Assembly: GCA_945860225.1 (NCBI GenBank)
Contig: CAMAPT010000001.1
Span: 140,976 to 204,975, forward strand
Direction: 5' to 3'
Length of the DNA stretch: 64,000 bases
From: Chitinophaga pinensis
GTDB lineage: Bacteria; Bacteroidota; Bacteroidia; B-17B0; Aurantibacillaceae
Below the pieces are notes generated by a model, which was not told where the DNA came from, ran no database searches, and saw only the letters and a list, made by a program, of their open reading frames with translations. Below are positions 1 to 9,996 of the stretch, in pieces (within the stretch, counting starts at the first letter, position 1; each line of letters opens with the position of its first letter). Position numbers and translations under genes: made by a program.

Positions 1-1
1 A

Positions 2-688
2 ATCATTTTAGACATTTCCAAATCCATGCTATTCCCTTTTAATAATGGAATTGAAAAACCTTTCAACAAATTGTCTTTTTCTGTTTATGCAGCGGCGGCC
101 TTAATTCTTTTATTGAAAAATCAAAGAGATGCCGTTGGATTAACTTGTTTTGACTCAGAAATCAAAAAACACCTCCCGGCTAAAATGTCTCCGGCTCATC
201 AAAAAGCAATCTATCACGAATTAGAAACACTATTATCATCCTCCACAAACTTTCAAAACACCTCTACAGAAACAGCCAAAGTTTTAGACCAAATTGCCGA
301 AATTCTTCCTAATAAATCATTAGTTATAATTTTTAGCGATTTATTTGAAGACAAAACACATTTAGAAAGTCTTTTTGCAGCTTTACAACATCTGAAATAT
401 AAAAAGCATGATGTAGTTGTGTTTCATGTAACAGATAAAAAACAAGAATTAGATTTTGAATTTGAAAATAGGCCATACCAATTTATTGATATCGAAACCA
501 ATGAGGAAATCAAATTAAATCCAACTCAAATCAGAGATGAATATTTAAAACAAATAAACTCTTACACTGAATCACTTAAATTAAAATGTGGGCAATATAA
601 AATAGATTTTGTTGAAGCAAATATCAACGAAGGATTTGATGTGGTACTTCAAACTTACTTAGCCAAAAGAAGTTCTATGCTAAAATAA
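2..688 (+). CDS. DUF58 family protein (von Willebrand-like), C-terminal part
   Basis: The open frame runs in from the left edge of the window, so the start is missing; an internal Met at 26 is not the real start. The first visible residues read IILDISKSM, which matches the D-x-S-x-S metal-ion-dependent adhesion site of the DUF58/VWA-like family. Further in, QRDAVGLTCFDSEI and the second acidic core strand SLVIIFSDLFED also fit. DUF58 proteins usually sit beside MoxR ATPases and are thought to help assemble or regulate complexes; the partner would lie to the left of this window. Strongly assigned to the family; the biological target is unknown. Confidence 0.85.
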   Translation: MILDISKSMLFPFNNGIEKPFNKLSFSVYAAAALILLLKNQRDAVGLTCFDSEIKKHLPAKMSPAHQKAIYHELETLLSSSTNFQNTSTETAKVLDQIAEILPNKSLVIIFSDLFEDKTHLESLFAALQHLKYKKHDVVVFHVTDKKQELDFEFENRPYQFIDIETNEEIKLNPTQIRDEYLKQINSYTESLKLKCGQYKIDFVEANINEGFDVVLQTYLAKRSSMLK

Positions 689-703
689 TCGATTTCGTTA
701 TTT

Positions 704-3013
704 TTAGGCTTTACGGGTATGTTTTTGAGTTGCTAAAGAAAACTTAATCTCTGAATACGAATAATTATCTCCTAAAACCTGTTTAACTGCGGCCAATACA
801 TTATCACCGTTTACTTTACTTAAAATATCAATTATTATTTCGAATTTTTCTTTTGCCACAAACTCTGTCACAGGAATCATTCCAAGACTAACGTAATGTG
901 CTAAATGACCCTCAATGGTGCCAATAGAAAAGCCTCTTTCCTCAGCAATCTCAGATACGTTTTTCCCTTCTTTAAACAAAACAAAACTCAGTTCTTTAGT
1001 ATTTGGTTTTTTAGGTGACAATACCTTTTCTTCTTTTTGTTTTGACGAGGTAGAGGATTTTGTTATTTTTTTAGTTTTTCGATCCTCAAAAGATTTTTTT
1101 TCGGTCAAATTAATTGCTTGCTTAGCCAATTCGAAACGTTCTTGCTGATTTTCTTTGTCTTGTAATTGTTGTTTATTAAACTCCTTATTATTAATAATAT
1201 TATCGAGCAAAACGGACAGTTTACCAAATTGTCGAATATGTTTATATATCAATCCCTCTAGTTCTAATAACTCCTCTAAATACGTTTTAATTTGTTTTTC
1301 GTCTTTTAGCAGTCCAATGTGAACTAATATGGATTTTGATATATCTTTGAAGACAGGATAAAAATAATTTTTAGCCGCTATATGTCTAGATTGAATTATA
1401 TGTAAATAATCTTCAGAATAACTCTCAAAAATTCTTTCTAATTGATTATTAAATTTATCGACATTCGATTTTACTGGTTCAAATTTCTCAAATAATTCTT
1501 GTGCCCATGTTTGATGTTTTTGCTTATTTGATTTGTTTTCGGACATAGAATAACTTTCGATGTGTTTTTTGAAACAAGTATATAGCCAGCTAAAATTATA
1601 CGTGCTCAAAACAAACGATTTTAAAAAGAATGCCGTTTCTTTTTGAATCAAATCATTTACCTCGTCAGTTTGAGGTTTATTATCAGCATAACTTACCAAA
1701 GTTTTGTCTTGCGAAATGACATTAAATTGTATTGGGGAAGTTAATACCAAACCTTGTAATGATTTTAAACGAGATAATGCAACATAAACCTGACCAGGAG
1801 CAAAAGCATCATTTATATCTAAAATTGCTTTTTCAAAAGTTAATCCTTGACTCTTGTGAACAGTAATTGCCCAAGCTAATTTAATAGGATACTGTGTAAA
1901 AGTTCCAATTTCCTTTTCTTCAATTTCGTTAGTTGCTTGATTTAATTCATATTGAATATTTTTCCATTCATATTTCTCTAATACCATCGTTTTTGTCCCA
2001 TCCCTAAAATCAACCTCAATTTCATCCTTTTCATTTAAAGAGGATATAACGCCTATTTTTCCATTAAAAAATTGTTGTTTCCCACTAGGGTCATTTTTTA
2101 TAAACATCACTTGAGCTCCCAGTTTCAGTTCCATAACAGATTCTACCGGGTACGCATTTTCATTAAATATTCCCTCTGCTTTTGCTTTAAAGAAGTAAGA
2201 TCTGTCTTTAAGTTTGTTTAAAGCTGACCGGTTTAACATATCAGCCTTTTGATTGTGGGTGGTTAAGGTGATAATATTTAATTTAGGATTAACTTCAAAG
2301 TTTGGGGTATAAAATGAATTTAATAAATCAATATCTTCTTGAGATACCTTATTATTTCTAAGATTATTTAATAAATCTATAAATGTTGAATCTGATTGAC
2401 GATATATTTTATCTAGCTCTATATAAACAGGTTTTTCGTGGCGTAGTGCGTGAGCGTCAAAAAAATAAATGCTATTATAATAATTACGCAATACGTTCCA
2501 CTCCTCTTCTTTAACCACCGGAGGAAGCTGCATTAAATCACCGATAAACAAAATCTGAACTCCACCAAAAGGCTTGCTATTTTGTCTTCTAACATACCTC
2601 AAAATCATATCAATCCCATCCAACAAATCTGCACGGAGCATACTAACCTCATCAATAATTAATAATTCTACTTCTCTTAACAAAGCCCTTTTACGTTCAC
2701 TAATTTGCATATTCTTAACAATAGAATACGGCGTATTAATTTTCAATTGGTTATTATTTGAACCCAACACATCATTATTTGGAACATACATGCCAAACGG
2801 TAATTGAAATTGAGAATGAATGGTAACACCTCCGGCATTAATAGCAGCAATGCCCGTGGGAGCCACAATAATGGCATTCTTATGTGTATGTTCTATAATG
2901 GTTCTTAAAAAAGTGGTTTTTCCCGTTCCTGCTTTTCCAGTCAAAAAAACTGATTTATGAGTTTGATTGATGCACTTTGCTGCTAACTCAGCTGGGCCGA
3001 TATAATTATTCAT
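704..3013 (-). CDS. PIF1-like DNA helicase with C-terminal helix-turn-helix domain
   Basis: A 769-residue superfamily 1B helicase. Walker A is GKAGTGKT at residues 26-33, the DExx box is IIDEVSML near residue 118, and the UvrD/RecD-type C-terminal motifs ITVHKSQGLTFEKA and VALSRLKSLQGL follow near residues 385-415. Residues about 450-660 are charged and helical. The last ~95 residues, with FKEGKNVSEIAEERG, resemble the helix-turn-helix domain found at the C terminus of many RecQ helicases (HTH_40 type). PIF1 helicases are 5'-to-3' enzymes that resolve G-quadruplexes, R-loops and stalled forks. The gene is convergent with the DUF58 gene and divergent from the ABC transporter at 3128. The family is clear; the exact substrate is not. 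Confidence 0.9.
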   Translation of the reverse strand: MNNYIGPAELAAKCINQTHKSVFLTGKAGTGKTTFLRTIIEHTHKNAIIVAPTGIAAINAGGVTIHSQFQLPFGMYVPNNDVLGSNNNQLKINTPYSIVKNMQISERKRALLREVELLIIDEVSMLRADLLDGIDMILRYVRRQNSKPFGGVQILFIGDLMQLPPVVKEEEWNVLRNYYNSIYFFDAHALRHEKPVYIELDKIYRQSDSTFIDLLNNLRNNKVSQEDIDLLNSFYTPNFEVNPKLNIITLTTHNQKADMLNRSALNKLKDRSYFFKAKAEGIFNENAYPVESVMELKLGAQVMFIKNDPSGKQQFFNGKIGVISSLNEKDEIEVDFRDGTKTMVLEKYEWKNIQYELNQATNEIEEKEIGTFTQYPIKLAWAITVHKSQGLTFEKAILDINDAFAPGQVYVALSRLKSLQGLVLTSPIQFNVISQDKTLVSYADNKPQTDEVNDLIQKETAFFLKSFVLSTYNFSWLYTCFKKHIESYSMSENKSNKQKHQTWAQELFEKFEPVKSNVDKFNNQLERIFESYSEDYLHIIQSRHIAAKNYFYPVFKDISKSILVHIGLLKDEKQIKTYLEELLELEGLIYKHIRQFGKLSVLLDNIINNKEFNKQQLQDKENQQERFELAKQAINLTEKKSFEDRKTKKITKSSTSSKQKEEKVLSPKKPNTKELSFVLFKEGKNVSEIAEERGFSIGTIEGHLAHYVSLGMIPVTEFVAKEKFEIIIDILSKVNGDNVLAAVKQVLGDNYSYSEIKFSLATQKHTRKA

Positions 3014-3127
3014 ACGTCAATGATGTAAAACAAATTTAATTCTTTTGTTAAACCAAATATTAAAATTTGTTAAACCTTCAATAATTAGTAATTTTAAGAC
3101 TTATCAAAGAAAATCCTATTAAAAACT

Positions 3128-6100
3128 ATGAGTGAAAGAATTCTTCGGGCGTTAATGCAAATGTTTGCGATTATTGCTAAAGTTGACGGAATAACAAATA
3201 ACGGAAGATATATTGTTGAATCATTTTTAAAACAACAATTAAACAAGGAGGAAGTAGAAAAATACCTTATCATTTTTGACGAATTTATTGAAGCCCAACA
3301 CGCTAGCTCTAAAAAAAAGGATGGAAGCGCTAAAAGGACTTCGCTCAACTCTGTAAAAGTTTTAAAAATTTGTACTCAAATAAATCAAGAACTTGAACAA
3401 ACACAAAAAATCATTGTATTAATTCGTCTTTTGGAATTTATTCATTCCTCAGATGAAATTTCTGAACAAGAATTTGAATTTGTTACTACTGTAGCAGAAA
3501 CTTTTAATATAGGCTTATATGAGTTTAATCAGTTAAAAGATTTTGTGGAGGATAAAGAAGAAAAGATTCCAGATTCTCCGAAAATTTTGGTCATCAATAA
3601 CAAAGAATATGGCTATAACAATGCGTGCAAGCATATTTATTGCGAAAGCTTAAAATCTGATGTTCGAGTAATTCAAATTTCAAGCGTTGGGATGTATGCC
3701 TTGAGACTTTACGGCAACATCGAATTATTGTTGAATGGGCAAACCATATCAAAAAAAAGAGTTCATATCCTAACCCCAGGTTCATCATTAAGAAATTCGA
3801 AAGTTACACCAATTTATTACAGTGATATTATAGGTCGTTTTTTAGCCGATAATTCAAAAGCAAAAATCACATTTGAAGCCAAAAACATTGAATATAAATT
3901 TAAAGGTGGAAAATTAGGCCTAAGAAATATTAATATTCGAGAGGAAAGCGGCAAATTAATTGGAATTATGGGTGGTTCCGGTGCCGGAAAATCGACCTTA
4001 CTTAATGTATTGAATGGTGTTGAAGTTCCTAGCTCTGGTCAAGTTTTAATAAATGGTAAAAATATACATTTAGATAAAAAATCTGTAGAAGGCGTCATAG
4101 GCCATGTTACTCAAGATGATTTGTTAATTGAAGAATTAACTGTTTATCAAAATTTATTTTACAACGCGAAATTATGTTTTGGTAATTTATCAGACGATAA
4201 AATAGCTGAAAAATGTCATTCGTTGTTAGCAGACTTGGGGCTATCAGAAACCAAAGATTTGAAAGTGGGTTCACCTTTAGAAAAAACCATTTCAGGAGGA
4301 CAACGTAAACGTTTAAATATAGGTTTGGAATTAATCCGCGAACCATCTGTTTTATATGTTGATGAACCTACTTCCGGACTATCTTCTCGAGATTCTGAAA
4401 ACATCATGGATCTTTTAAAGGAATTGTCTTTAAAAGGAAAGTTGATTTTTGTAGTAATCCATCAGCCATCATCAGACATTTTTAAAATGTTCGATAAACT
4501 CCAAATCCTTGATGTTGGGGGATATCCGATTTATTATGGGAATCCTGTGGATGCCGTTTCTTACTTTAAAAAATTAGTACAACATGTTAACGCTGAAGAA
4601 AGCGAATGCTGGAATTGCGGCAATGTAAATCCGGAATTAATTTTTAATATCATCGAAAGTAAAGTATTAGATGAATATGGGAATTTAACTCACAATCGTA
4701 AAATATCTCCGAGTGAGTGGAACAAAAGTTATGTCGAAAAAATAGAATCAACCATTGGTGAAATCAAACATCATCAAACGATTCCTGATGCCATTTTTAA
4801 AATTCCTAATCCTTTTACTCAATTTAAAGTATTTATCACAAGGGATGTATTAAGTAAACTAACTAATACTCAATACCTATTGATTAACTTAATCGAAGCA
4901 CCTGCCCTAGCATTTATTTTAGCTTTTTTAGTACGTTATTTTAATACGGATACAGAAAATAAAAAAGGATATGTATTTTATGAAAATGAAAACTTAACCG
5001 CCTATATGTTTATGTCTGTTGTTGTTGCCTTATTTTTAGGATTAACGGTGGCTGCAGAAGAAATAATAAGAGATAGAAAAATCCGAAAACGTGAATCTTT
5101 TCTCAATTTAAGTAAGGGAAGCTATTTGTGGAGTAAAATTATTATTATGTTTTTTTTGTCTGCGATACAAACTTTGATGTTTGTACTTATTGGTAATTCT
5201 GTTCTAGGAGTCAAAGATATGTTAACAGATTATTGGTTTGTATTATTTAGCACTTCTTGTTTTGCAAATATGCTAGGATTAAATATATCCAGTGCATTTA
5301 ATAGTGCAGTAACTATCTATATTCTTATCCCTTTTTTAATTATTCCTCAATTATTGTTAGCTGGTGTTGTAGTAAAATTTGATAAACTAAACCCAGTGTT
5401 AGCCAAACAAGGCGGAGTTCCATTAGTTGGAGAAGCAATGGCTAGCCGTTGGGCATTTGAAGCTTTGGCAGTCAATCAATTCAAAAACAATGAGTACGAA
5501 TTAAATTTTTACAAATACGATAAAGCTAAAAGCATAGCTGTGTATAAGAAAGATTATTGGAAACAAAAGCTAGATAATAAAATATCTAAAATTGATAGAG
5601 AATTATCCGACATATCAAAGAAAGAAGAATTAAAACAAGCTTTAGGTCTAATTAAGCATGAAGTTTTAAAAGAACAAGAATTTTTGAAAAACAAATTTTT
5701 ATTCAAGAATATCGATAAATTAAATATTGATCAGTATAATTCTACTATCTCGCAATCATTAAAAGATTATCTGAATCAAATTAATGAATATTATATCGAT
5801 TATTATAATAACGCGTCGAATAAAGAAGGTGAGTATACCAAAAAAATGCAAACTGAAATTGGAAATGACGGTTTAGTTCAACTAAAACTAAATTACACCA
5901 ACGAAAGTTTAGACCAATTAATGAAAAATAGTGGATTCGGAAATAATTGTTTAGATAATGGTGATAACCTAATTCAAAGGGCCGATCCTATATTTTTAGA
6001 TCCTACAGAATCAAACCTTGGTTCTGCCCATTTTTATGCTCCAAACAAATTGTTTTTAGGGAAATTAATTCCAACATATTGGTTTAATATGGGTGTAATT

Positions 6101-6196
6101 TGGTTAATGAGCCTTACATTAATAATTCTATTATATTTTGATATATTTAAGAAAATACTAACTAGTTTGGAAAATATTAACCTAAAAAAGAAATAA
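3128..6196 (+). CDS. ABCG-type ABC transporter (fused ATPase and permease) with TerB-like N-terminal region
   Basis: A 1022-residue fused half-transporter. Residues about 1-140 are helical and resemble a TerB/DnaJ-associated domain. Residues about 150-240 form a small beta-rich region. The ATPase follows: Walker A GGSGAGKST near 282, signature ISGGQRKRLNIG near 388, Walker B VLYVDEPTSGLS near 408. The ATPase-then-permease order and the HQPSSDIF switch are typical of the ABCG (White/PDR) subfamily. Membrane segments start near residue 582. Between the fifth and last segments lies a highly charged loop of about 220 residues, and the final helix is near 985-1010. The substrate cannot be read from the sequence. 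A strong bidirectional terminator follows. Confidence 0.88.
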   Translation: MSERILRALMQMFAIIAKVDGITNNGRYIVESFLKQQLNKEEVEKYLIIFDEFIEAQHASSKKKDGSAKRTSLNSVKVLKICTQINQELEQTQKIIVLIRLLEFIHSSDEISEQEFEFVTTVAETFNIGLYEFNQLKDFVEDKEEKIPDSPKILVINNKEYGYNNACKHIYCESLKSDVRVIQISSVGMYALRLYGNIELLLNGQTISKKRVHILTPGSSLRNSKVTPIYYSDIIGRFLADNSKAKITFEAKNIEYKFKGGKLGLRNINIREESGKLIGIMGGSGAGKSTLLNVLNGVEVPSSGQVLINGKNIHLDKKSVEGVIGHVTQDDLLIEELTVYQNLFYNAKLCFGNLSDDKIAEKCHSLLADLGLSETKDLKVGSPLEKTISGGQRKRLNIGLELIREPSVLYVDEPTSGLSSRDSENIMDLLKELSLKGKLIFVVIHQPSSDIFKMFDKLQILDVGGYPIYYGNPVDAVSYFKKLVQHVNAEESECWNCGNVNPELIFNIIESKVLDEYGNLTHNRKISPSEWNKSYVEKIESTIGEIKHHQTIPDAIFKIPNPFTQFKVFITRDVLSKLTNTQYLLINLIEAPALAFILAFLVRYFNTDTENKKGYVFYENENLTAYMFMSVVVALFLGLTVAAEEIIRDRKIRKRESFLNLSKGSYLWSKIIIMFFLSAIQTLMFVLIGNSVLGVKDMLTDYWFVLFSTSCFANMLGLNISSAFNSAVTIYILIPFLIIPQLLLAGVVVKFDKLNPVLAKQGGVPLVGEAMASRWAFEALAVNQFKNNEYELNFYKYDKAKSIAVYKKDYWKQKLDNKISKIDRELSDISKKEELKQALGLIKHEVLKEQEFLKNKFLFKNIDKLNIDQYNSTISQSLKDYLNQINEYYIDYYNNASNKEGEYTKKMQTEIGNDGLVQLKLNYTNESLDQLMKNSGFGNNCLDNGDNLIQRADPIFLDPTESNLGSAHFYAPNKLFLGKLIPTYWFNMGVIWLMSLTLIILLYFDIFKKILTSLENINLKKK

Positions 6197-6263
6197 ATAT
6201 TTGATTAACTAATTCAATACCATCATAGCGTGGTATTACTTTTCAGATAAAGATTTATTAACT

Positions 6264-6305
6264 AAAAAAGAGAGGGCTGATTTAAAAAATCAGCCCTCTC
6301 TTTTT
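6264..6305. terminator. Bidirectional rho-independent terminator between the ABC transporter gene and recA
   Basis: A near-perfect inverted repeat with core AGAGAGGGCTGATTT, a 4-base A-rich loop and the matching arm, flanked by A's on the left and T's on the right. It can therefore end transcription from both sides. It lies between two convergent genes, the ABC transporter and recA. Confidence 0.9.
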
Positions 6306-6326
6306 GACAAAAATATCAACTATATT

Positions 6327-7376
6327 TTAAATATTAGCTGCTTCTTCTTTCAAAACATCAATAATTTTGTTTTCTATTTCTTGAGCTAAATCTGGATTTT
6401 CATTAAAAAGTGTTTTTACTGCATCCCTACCTTGTCCTAATTTAGTTTCTTCATAACTGAACCATGAACCACTTTTTTTAATGATATTTTTTTCGACTCC
6501 AATATCTATAATTTCTCCAATTTTACTAATCCCCTCACCAAATACAATATCAAATTCTGCCATACGAAAAGGAGGAGCTAATTTATTTTTAATAACTTTG
6601 ACACGTGTCCGATTACCTGTCACAACATCTCCATCTTTTAATTGACTTACTCTTCTAATATCTAGCCTAACCGAAGCATAAAATTTAAGTGCATTTCCTC
6701 CTGTTGTTGTTTCAGGATTTCCAAACATAACACCTATTTTTTCACGCAACTGATTAATAAAAATACAACAACAACCTGTTTTATTAATCGTTCCAGTTAA
6801 TTTACGAAGTGCCTGACTCATCAATCTTGCTTGCAATCCCATCCGACTATCTCCCATTTCGCCCTCTATCTCAGCCTTTGGTGTTAATGCTGCAACTGAA
6901 TCAATTACAACTAAATCTACTGCACCTGAACGAATCAAATTGTCCGCAATTTCTAATGCCTGCTCCCCATTATCTGGTTGAGAAATTAGTAAACTTTTCG
7001 TATCAACACCTAATTTTTCAGCATAAAATCGATCAAATGCATGTTCTGCATCAATAATAGCAGCAATACCACCAGAACGCTGAACGCTAGCAATAGCATG
7101 AATGGCCAAAGTAGTTTTACCAGATGATTCAGGACCATAAATTTCAACAATTCTTCCTCTAGGTATCCCTCCTATTCCTAAAGCTATATTTAATCCTAAA
7201 GAACCGGTAGATATCGAATCCATAGGTTCAACAGCATTATCACCTAACTTCATTATTGTACCTTTACCGTAAGTTTTTTCTAACTTATCTAAGGTTAATT
7301 GTAATGCCTTTAGTTTTTCACTCCCGATTGTCTTTTTATCAATAGTATCTATTGAATCTTCTATTTTCTTTGCCAT
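6327..7376 (-). CDS. recA: Recombinase RecA
   Basis: A 349-residue RecA, the usual length. Visible hallmarks are Walker [10 protein letters not shown], Walker [11 protein letters not shown], the L1 region [22 protein letters not shown], and the L2 region [21 protein letters not shown]. RecA coats single-stranded DNA, drives strand exchange in recombinational repair, and activates LexA self-cleavage where LexA is present. It is transcribed alone, convergent with the ABC transporter gene, with the serC terminator upstream at 7563-7595. I could not identify an SOS box confidently. Confidence 0.98.
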   Translation of the reverse strand: MAKKIEDSIDTIDKKTIGSEKLKALQLTLDKLEKTYGKGTIMKLGDNAVEPMDSISTGSLGLNIALGIGGIPRGRIVEIYGPESSGKTTLAIHAIASVQRSGGIAAIIDAEHAFDRFYAEKLGVDTKSLLISQPDNGEQALEIADNLIRSGAVDLVVIDSVAALTPKAEIEGEMGDSRMGLQARLMSQALRKLTGTINKTGCCCIFINQLREKIGVMFGNPETTTGGNALKFYASVRLDIRRVSQLKDGDVVTGNRTRVKVIKNKLAPPFRMAEFDIVFGEGISKIGEIIDIGVEKNIIKKSGSWFSYEETKLGQGRDAVKTLFNENPDLAQEIENKIIDVLKEEAANI

Positions 7377-7562
7377 AATATGATTTAAAAATTTAAGTTA
7401 CGTTTTTAATTTTGAGATTCTAAAAGTAGTTAATAACAATCCCAAATTTCGTACAAATCTAAATTAAAAAGCTAGCATATTGTTGCTATAATTTGTAGCA
7501 TTTATTGATAAATAAATTATTATTAAGAGAGCTATTAATTTAGCTGATTATTATTCAAAAAA

Positions 7563-7595
7563 AAGCCGCTAAATTTTAGATAAAATTCAGCGGCT
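7563..7595 (-). terminator. Rho-independent terminator downstream of serC
   Basis: The arms AGCCGCTAAATTTTA and TAAAATTCAGCGGCT pair with a short GA-containing loop and one G-T wobble. The run of A's to the left of the stem becomes the U-tract on the minus strand. It lies just past the serC stop codon and before the recA promoter region. Confidence 0.85.
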
Positions 7596-7625
7596 AAAAA
7601 TCATTAAACTATAAATCACAAAAAT

Positions 7626-8699
7626 TTAAGCGTATTTGGCCTCAAAAGCTTTCATCACGTCAACTAATAATTGAACGCTTTCCAAAGGTAAAGCATTGTA
7701 CATTGAAGCTCTATATCCACCCACATCTCTATGACCTTTAATCCCATCTATTCTGGCTTCTTTTGCTAATTTATCAAATTCAGCTTCTAATTCAGGTTTA
7801 CTTAATAAGAAACATGCATTCATGTTGCTTCTATCTTCTTTTGCTGCAGTCCCTACGAATAATGAATTTTTATCAATTTCATTATAAAGTAAATCTGCTT
7901 TTTGTTGATTAATTTTTTCGATCCAACTAACGCCTCCATGCTGTTTTAACCAACGAAGAGTTAATAAAGTAACATAAACAGGAAATACAGGTGGTGTGTT
8001 GTACATAGAACCACCTTTGATGTGAATTTGATAATCTAACATCGAAAGCATCTTACGTCCTGTTTTTCCTAAAATATCTTTTTTTATCATAACCATAGTG
8101 CTTCCAGCAGGACCTATATTTTTTTGTGCTCCGGCATAAATTAAAGCAAAATCTTGGGCGTTAACAGTTCTACTAAAAATATCAGAACTCATATCGCAAA
8201 CTAAAGGGATATCACTTTTAGGAAACTCTTTATATTGTGTTCCATATATGGTATTATTAGATGTAATATGCAAATAATCAGCGTCTTTAGGTACTTCAAA
8301 TCCTTTGGGTATATAGCTAAATTTTTTGTCTTCTGATGAAGCGATTACCTTTGTATTCCCTATAATTTTAGATTCTTTTATTGCCTTAGTTGACCAAACA
8401 CCAGTATTTACATAAGCGGCATAACCATTTTCAGTTAATAAATTATAAGGGACCATCGCAAACTGCATACTAGCACCACCACCAAGGTATAAAACTTCGT
8501 ATTCATCACCTACTCCAAATAATTCTTTGATTAAAAAACGAGCCTCATCCATCACCGCATCATAACTTTTACTTCTATGCGATATTTCTAATAATGATAA
8601 ATTTAAATTATCAAAGTTAATACAAGATTCTGCTGATTGTTTTAAAACTTCTATTGGTAAAATGCCTGGGCCGGCACTGAAATTATGAACTTTTGACAT
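7626..8699 (-). CDS. serC: Phosphoserine aminotransferase SerC
   Basis: A 357-residue class V aminotransferase. It begins KVHNFSAGPGILP, typical of SerC, and the PLP-binding lysine is in YAGAQKNIGPAG near residue 190. It makes 3-phosphoserine from 3-phosphohydroxypyruvate and glutamate in serine synthesis, and can also act in pyridoxal phosphate synthesis. The RASMYNALP segment near the C terminus fits the phosphate-binding region. A SerA-like dehydrogenase lies about 20 kb away at 28960 and is not linked. It has its own terminator at 7563-7595. Confidence 0.97.
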   Translation of the reverse strand: MSKVHNFSAGPGILPIEVLKQSAESCINFDNLNLSLLEISHRSKSYDAVMDEARFLIKELFGVGDEYEVLYLGGGASMQFAMVPYNLLTENGYAAYVNTGVWSTKAIKESKIIGNTKVIASSEDKKFSYIPKGFEVPKDADYLHITSNNTIYGTQYKEFPKSDIPLVCDMSSDIFSRTVNAQDFALIYAGAQKNIGPAGSTMVMIKKDILGKTGRKMLSMLDYQIHIKGGSMYNTPPVFPVYVTLLTLRWLKQHGGVSWIEKINQQKADLLYNEIDKNSLFVGTAAKEDRSNMNACFLLSKPELEAEFDKLAKEARIDGIKGHRDVGGYRASMYNALPLESVQLLVDVMKAFEAKYA

Positions 8700-8785
8700 A
8701 GAATTATTGGTTTGTATTTATAATCGTTAAAATTAGTAATTATTATTAGAGCATAAAATATTCGTGTCTATATAATTTGGAACAT

Positions 8786-8818
8786 AAAAAAACTCAATCA
8801 ATTTTGACTGAGTTTTTT
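8786..8818 (-). terminator. Rho-independent terminator of the small lipoprotein gene
   Basis: The arms AACTCAATCA and TGACTGAGTT (one G-T wobble) are flanked by A and T runs, so the hairpin has a U-tract on the minus strand. It lies 6 bases past the stop codon of the 44-residue ORF at 8824-8958, which supports that ORF being a real transcribed unit. Confidence 0.8.
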
Positions 8819-8823
8819 AAATT

Positions 8824-8958
8824 TTATAACCAACCACCCATAGCAGTTTTTGCAGTTTTTTTTCTCCCTTTGCAATCTTTGTGGGTTGTACATGAATTGC
8901 TTAAAGCTGCAAGTAAAATGCTTATTGTAACTATAATTAAGTGTTTTTTGAATTTCAT
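8824..8958 (-). CDS. Small secreted lipoprotein, 44 residues
   Basis: I found this ORF by reading the minus strand between pyrH and serC. It starts at an ATG and ends at TAA. The protein begins MKFKKHLIIVTISILLAAL and continues SNSC, so it has a basic N-terminal end, a hydrophobic core and a lipobox-like cysteine at residue 23, as in signal peptidase II substrates. The mature part is only 22 residues, strongly basic, with KDCKGRKKTAKTAMGGWL at the end. It is followed directly by a hairpin terminator. Small Bacteroidota lipoproteins with such tails exist, but I cannot name a characterised family. A longer ORF on the opposite strand (8777-8980) looks like its shadow. Confidence 0.7.
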   Translation of the reverse strand: MKFKKHLIIVTISILLAALSNSCTTHKDCKGRKKTAKTAMGGWL

Positions 8959-9003
8959 TTTTGTTCATCTTATAATGTAAAATATCATTATAGTTACAAA
9001 TAA

Positions 9004-9711
9004 TTAAATTTCAACTAAGGTGCCAACTTTATCTCCGTTTATAAGTCTTTGTAAATTCCCAGACTTATTCATATCAAAAACGATAATTGGTAAATTATTT
9101 TCCTTACATAATGTGAATGCCGTTAAATCCATCACTTCAAGTCCATTACTATAAACTTCATCAAAAGATACATTTTCATACTTAGTAGCTGTAGGATCTT
9201 TTTCAGGATCTGAAGTATAGATACCATCTACACGTGTTCCTTTTAATATAACATCAGCTTCTATCTCAATTGCTCTTAATGCAGCTGCTGAGTCCGTTGT
9301 AAAATATGGATTACCTGTCCCTGCTCCAAAAATCACAACTCTTCCTTTCTCTAAATGCCTTACAGCTTTTCGACGAATAAAAGGTTCGCAAATTTGTTCC
9401 ATTTTAATAGCACTTTGTAACCGAGTTTGAACTCCTAAACCTTCCAAAGCAGCTTGTATGGCCATAGAATTAATAACGGTAGCCAACATTCCCATATAAT
9501 CTCCATGAACACGATCCATGCCACCTTGTTCAGCTTGAATACCTCTAAAAATATTACCGCCTCCAATTACAACAGCAACTTGACAACCTGCATCACAAGT
9601 CGCTTTAATTTCTTTGGCATACTCGATTAACCGAACTTGATCAATACCAAATCCTTTATTTCCCATTAAAGCCTCTCCAGATAATTTTAAAAGTATGCGT
9701 TTATATTTCAT
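9004..9711 (-). CDS. pyrH: Uridylate kinase PyrH
   Basis: A 235-residue amino-acid-kinase-fold protein starting [14 protein letters not shown], the usual PyrH opening, with [13 protein letters not shown] for phosphate binding and the [17 protein letters not shown] segment. It phosphorylates UMP to UDP and in bacteria is a hexamer regulated by UTP and GTP. In many bacteria it sits between tsf and frr. Here it lies about 285 bases beyond tsf on the same strand, separated by the tsf terminator, so it probably has its own promoter. Confidence 0.97.
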   Translation of the reverse strand: MKYKRILLKLSGEALMGNKGFGIDQVRLIEYAKEIKATCDAGCQVAVVIGGGNIFRGIQAEQGGMDRVHGDYMGMLATVINSMAIQAALEGLGVQTRLQSAIKMEQICEPFIRRKAVRHLEKGRVVIFGAGTGNPYFTTDSAAALRAIEIEADVILKGTRVDGIYTSDPEKDPTATKYENVSFDEVYSNGLEVMDLTAFTLCKENNLPIIVFDMNKSGNLQRLINGDKVGTLVEI

Positions 9712-9964
9712 AGTAGATAGTTATTATTTTTATATATTTTATATACATTATACTATAGTTATAGTTTTGTAAAGGATATTTATAGACCTTATATTATATA
9801 ATTTAGTGTATTTTCTTGGTTTAAAAATTACACAAATCAAAATCATTATTTTATATTCATGGTAACAAGAAGTCCGAATGTAAACAAAAAGACTTTTTTT
9901 TCAAATAAATTCTTGAACAAAATAAATTGCTAAAAACACAATTTAATTTAAATAAATAACAAAA

Positions 9965-9993
9965 AAAATCCCGATTTGTAATCGGGATTTTAA
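9965..9993 (-). terminator. Rho-independent terminator downstream of tsf
   Basis: The stem AATCCCGATT/AATCGGGATT with a TGT loop is flanked by at least seven A's on the left, giving a U-tract on the minus strand. It lies immediately after the tsf stop codon and closes the rplM-rpsI-rpsB-tsf cluster. Confidence 0.88.
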
Positions 9994-9996
9994 AAA

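Noticed and set aside
704..3013. PIF1-like helicase as part of a defence island
   Set aside because: Its neighbours are a DUF58 gene and an ABC transporter, with no nuclease, methyltransferase or toxin gene nearby, and such helicases are common in Bacteroidota chromosomes.
8777..8980. 67-residue plus-strand ORF between serC and pyrH
   Set aside because: It overlaps the lipoprotein ORF on the other strand, crosses that gene's terminator and has no family features; it looks like a shadow.
9712..9996. 285-base gap between tsf and pyrH, checked for a tRNA or small RNA
   Set aside because: It has no TTCGA loop, no cloverleaf and no ORF with a plausible start; only the tsf terminator at its end is clear.
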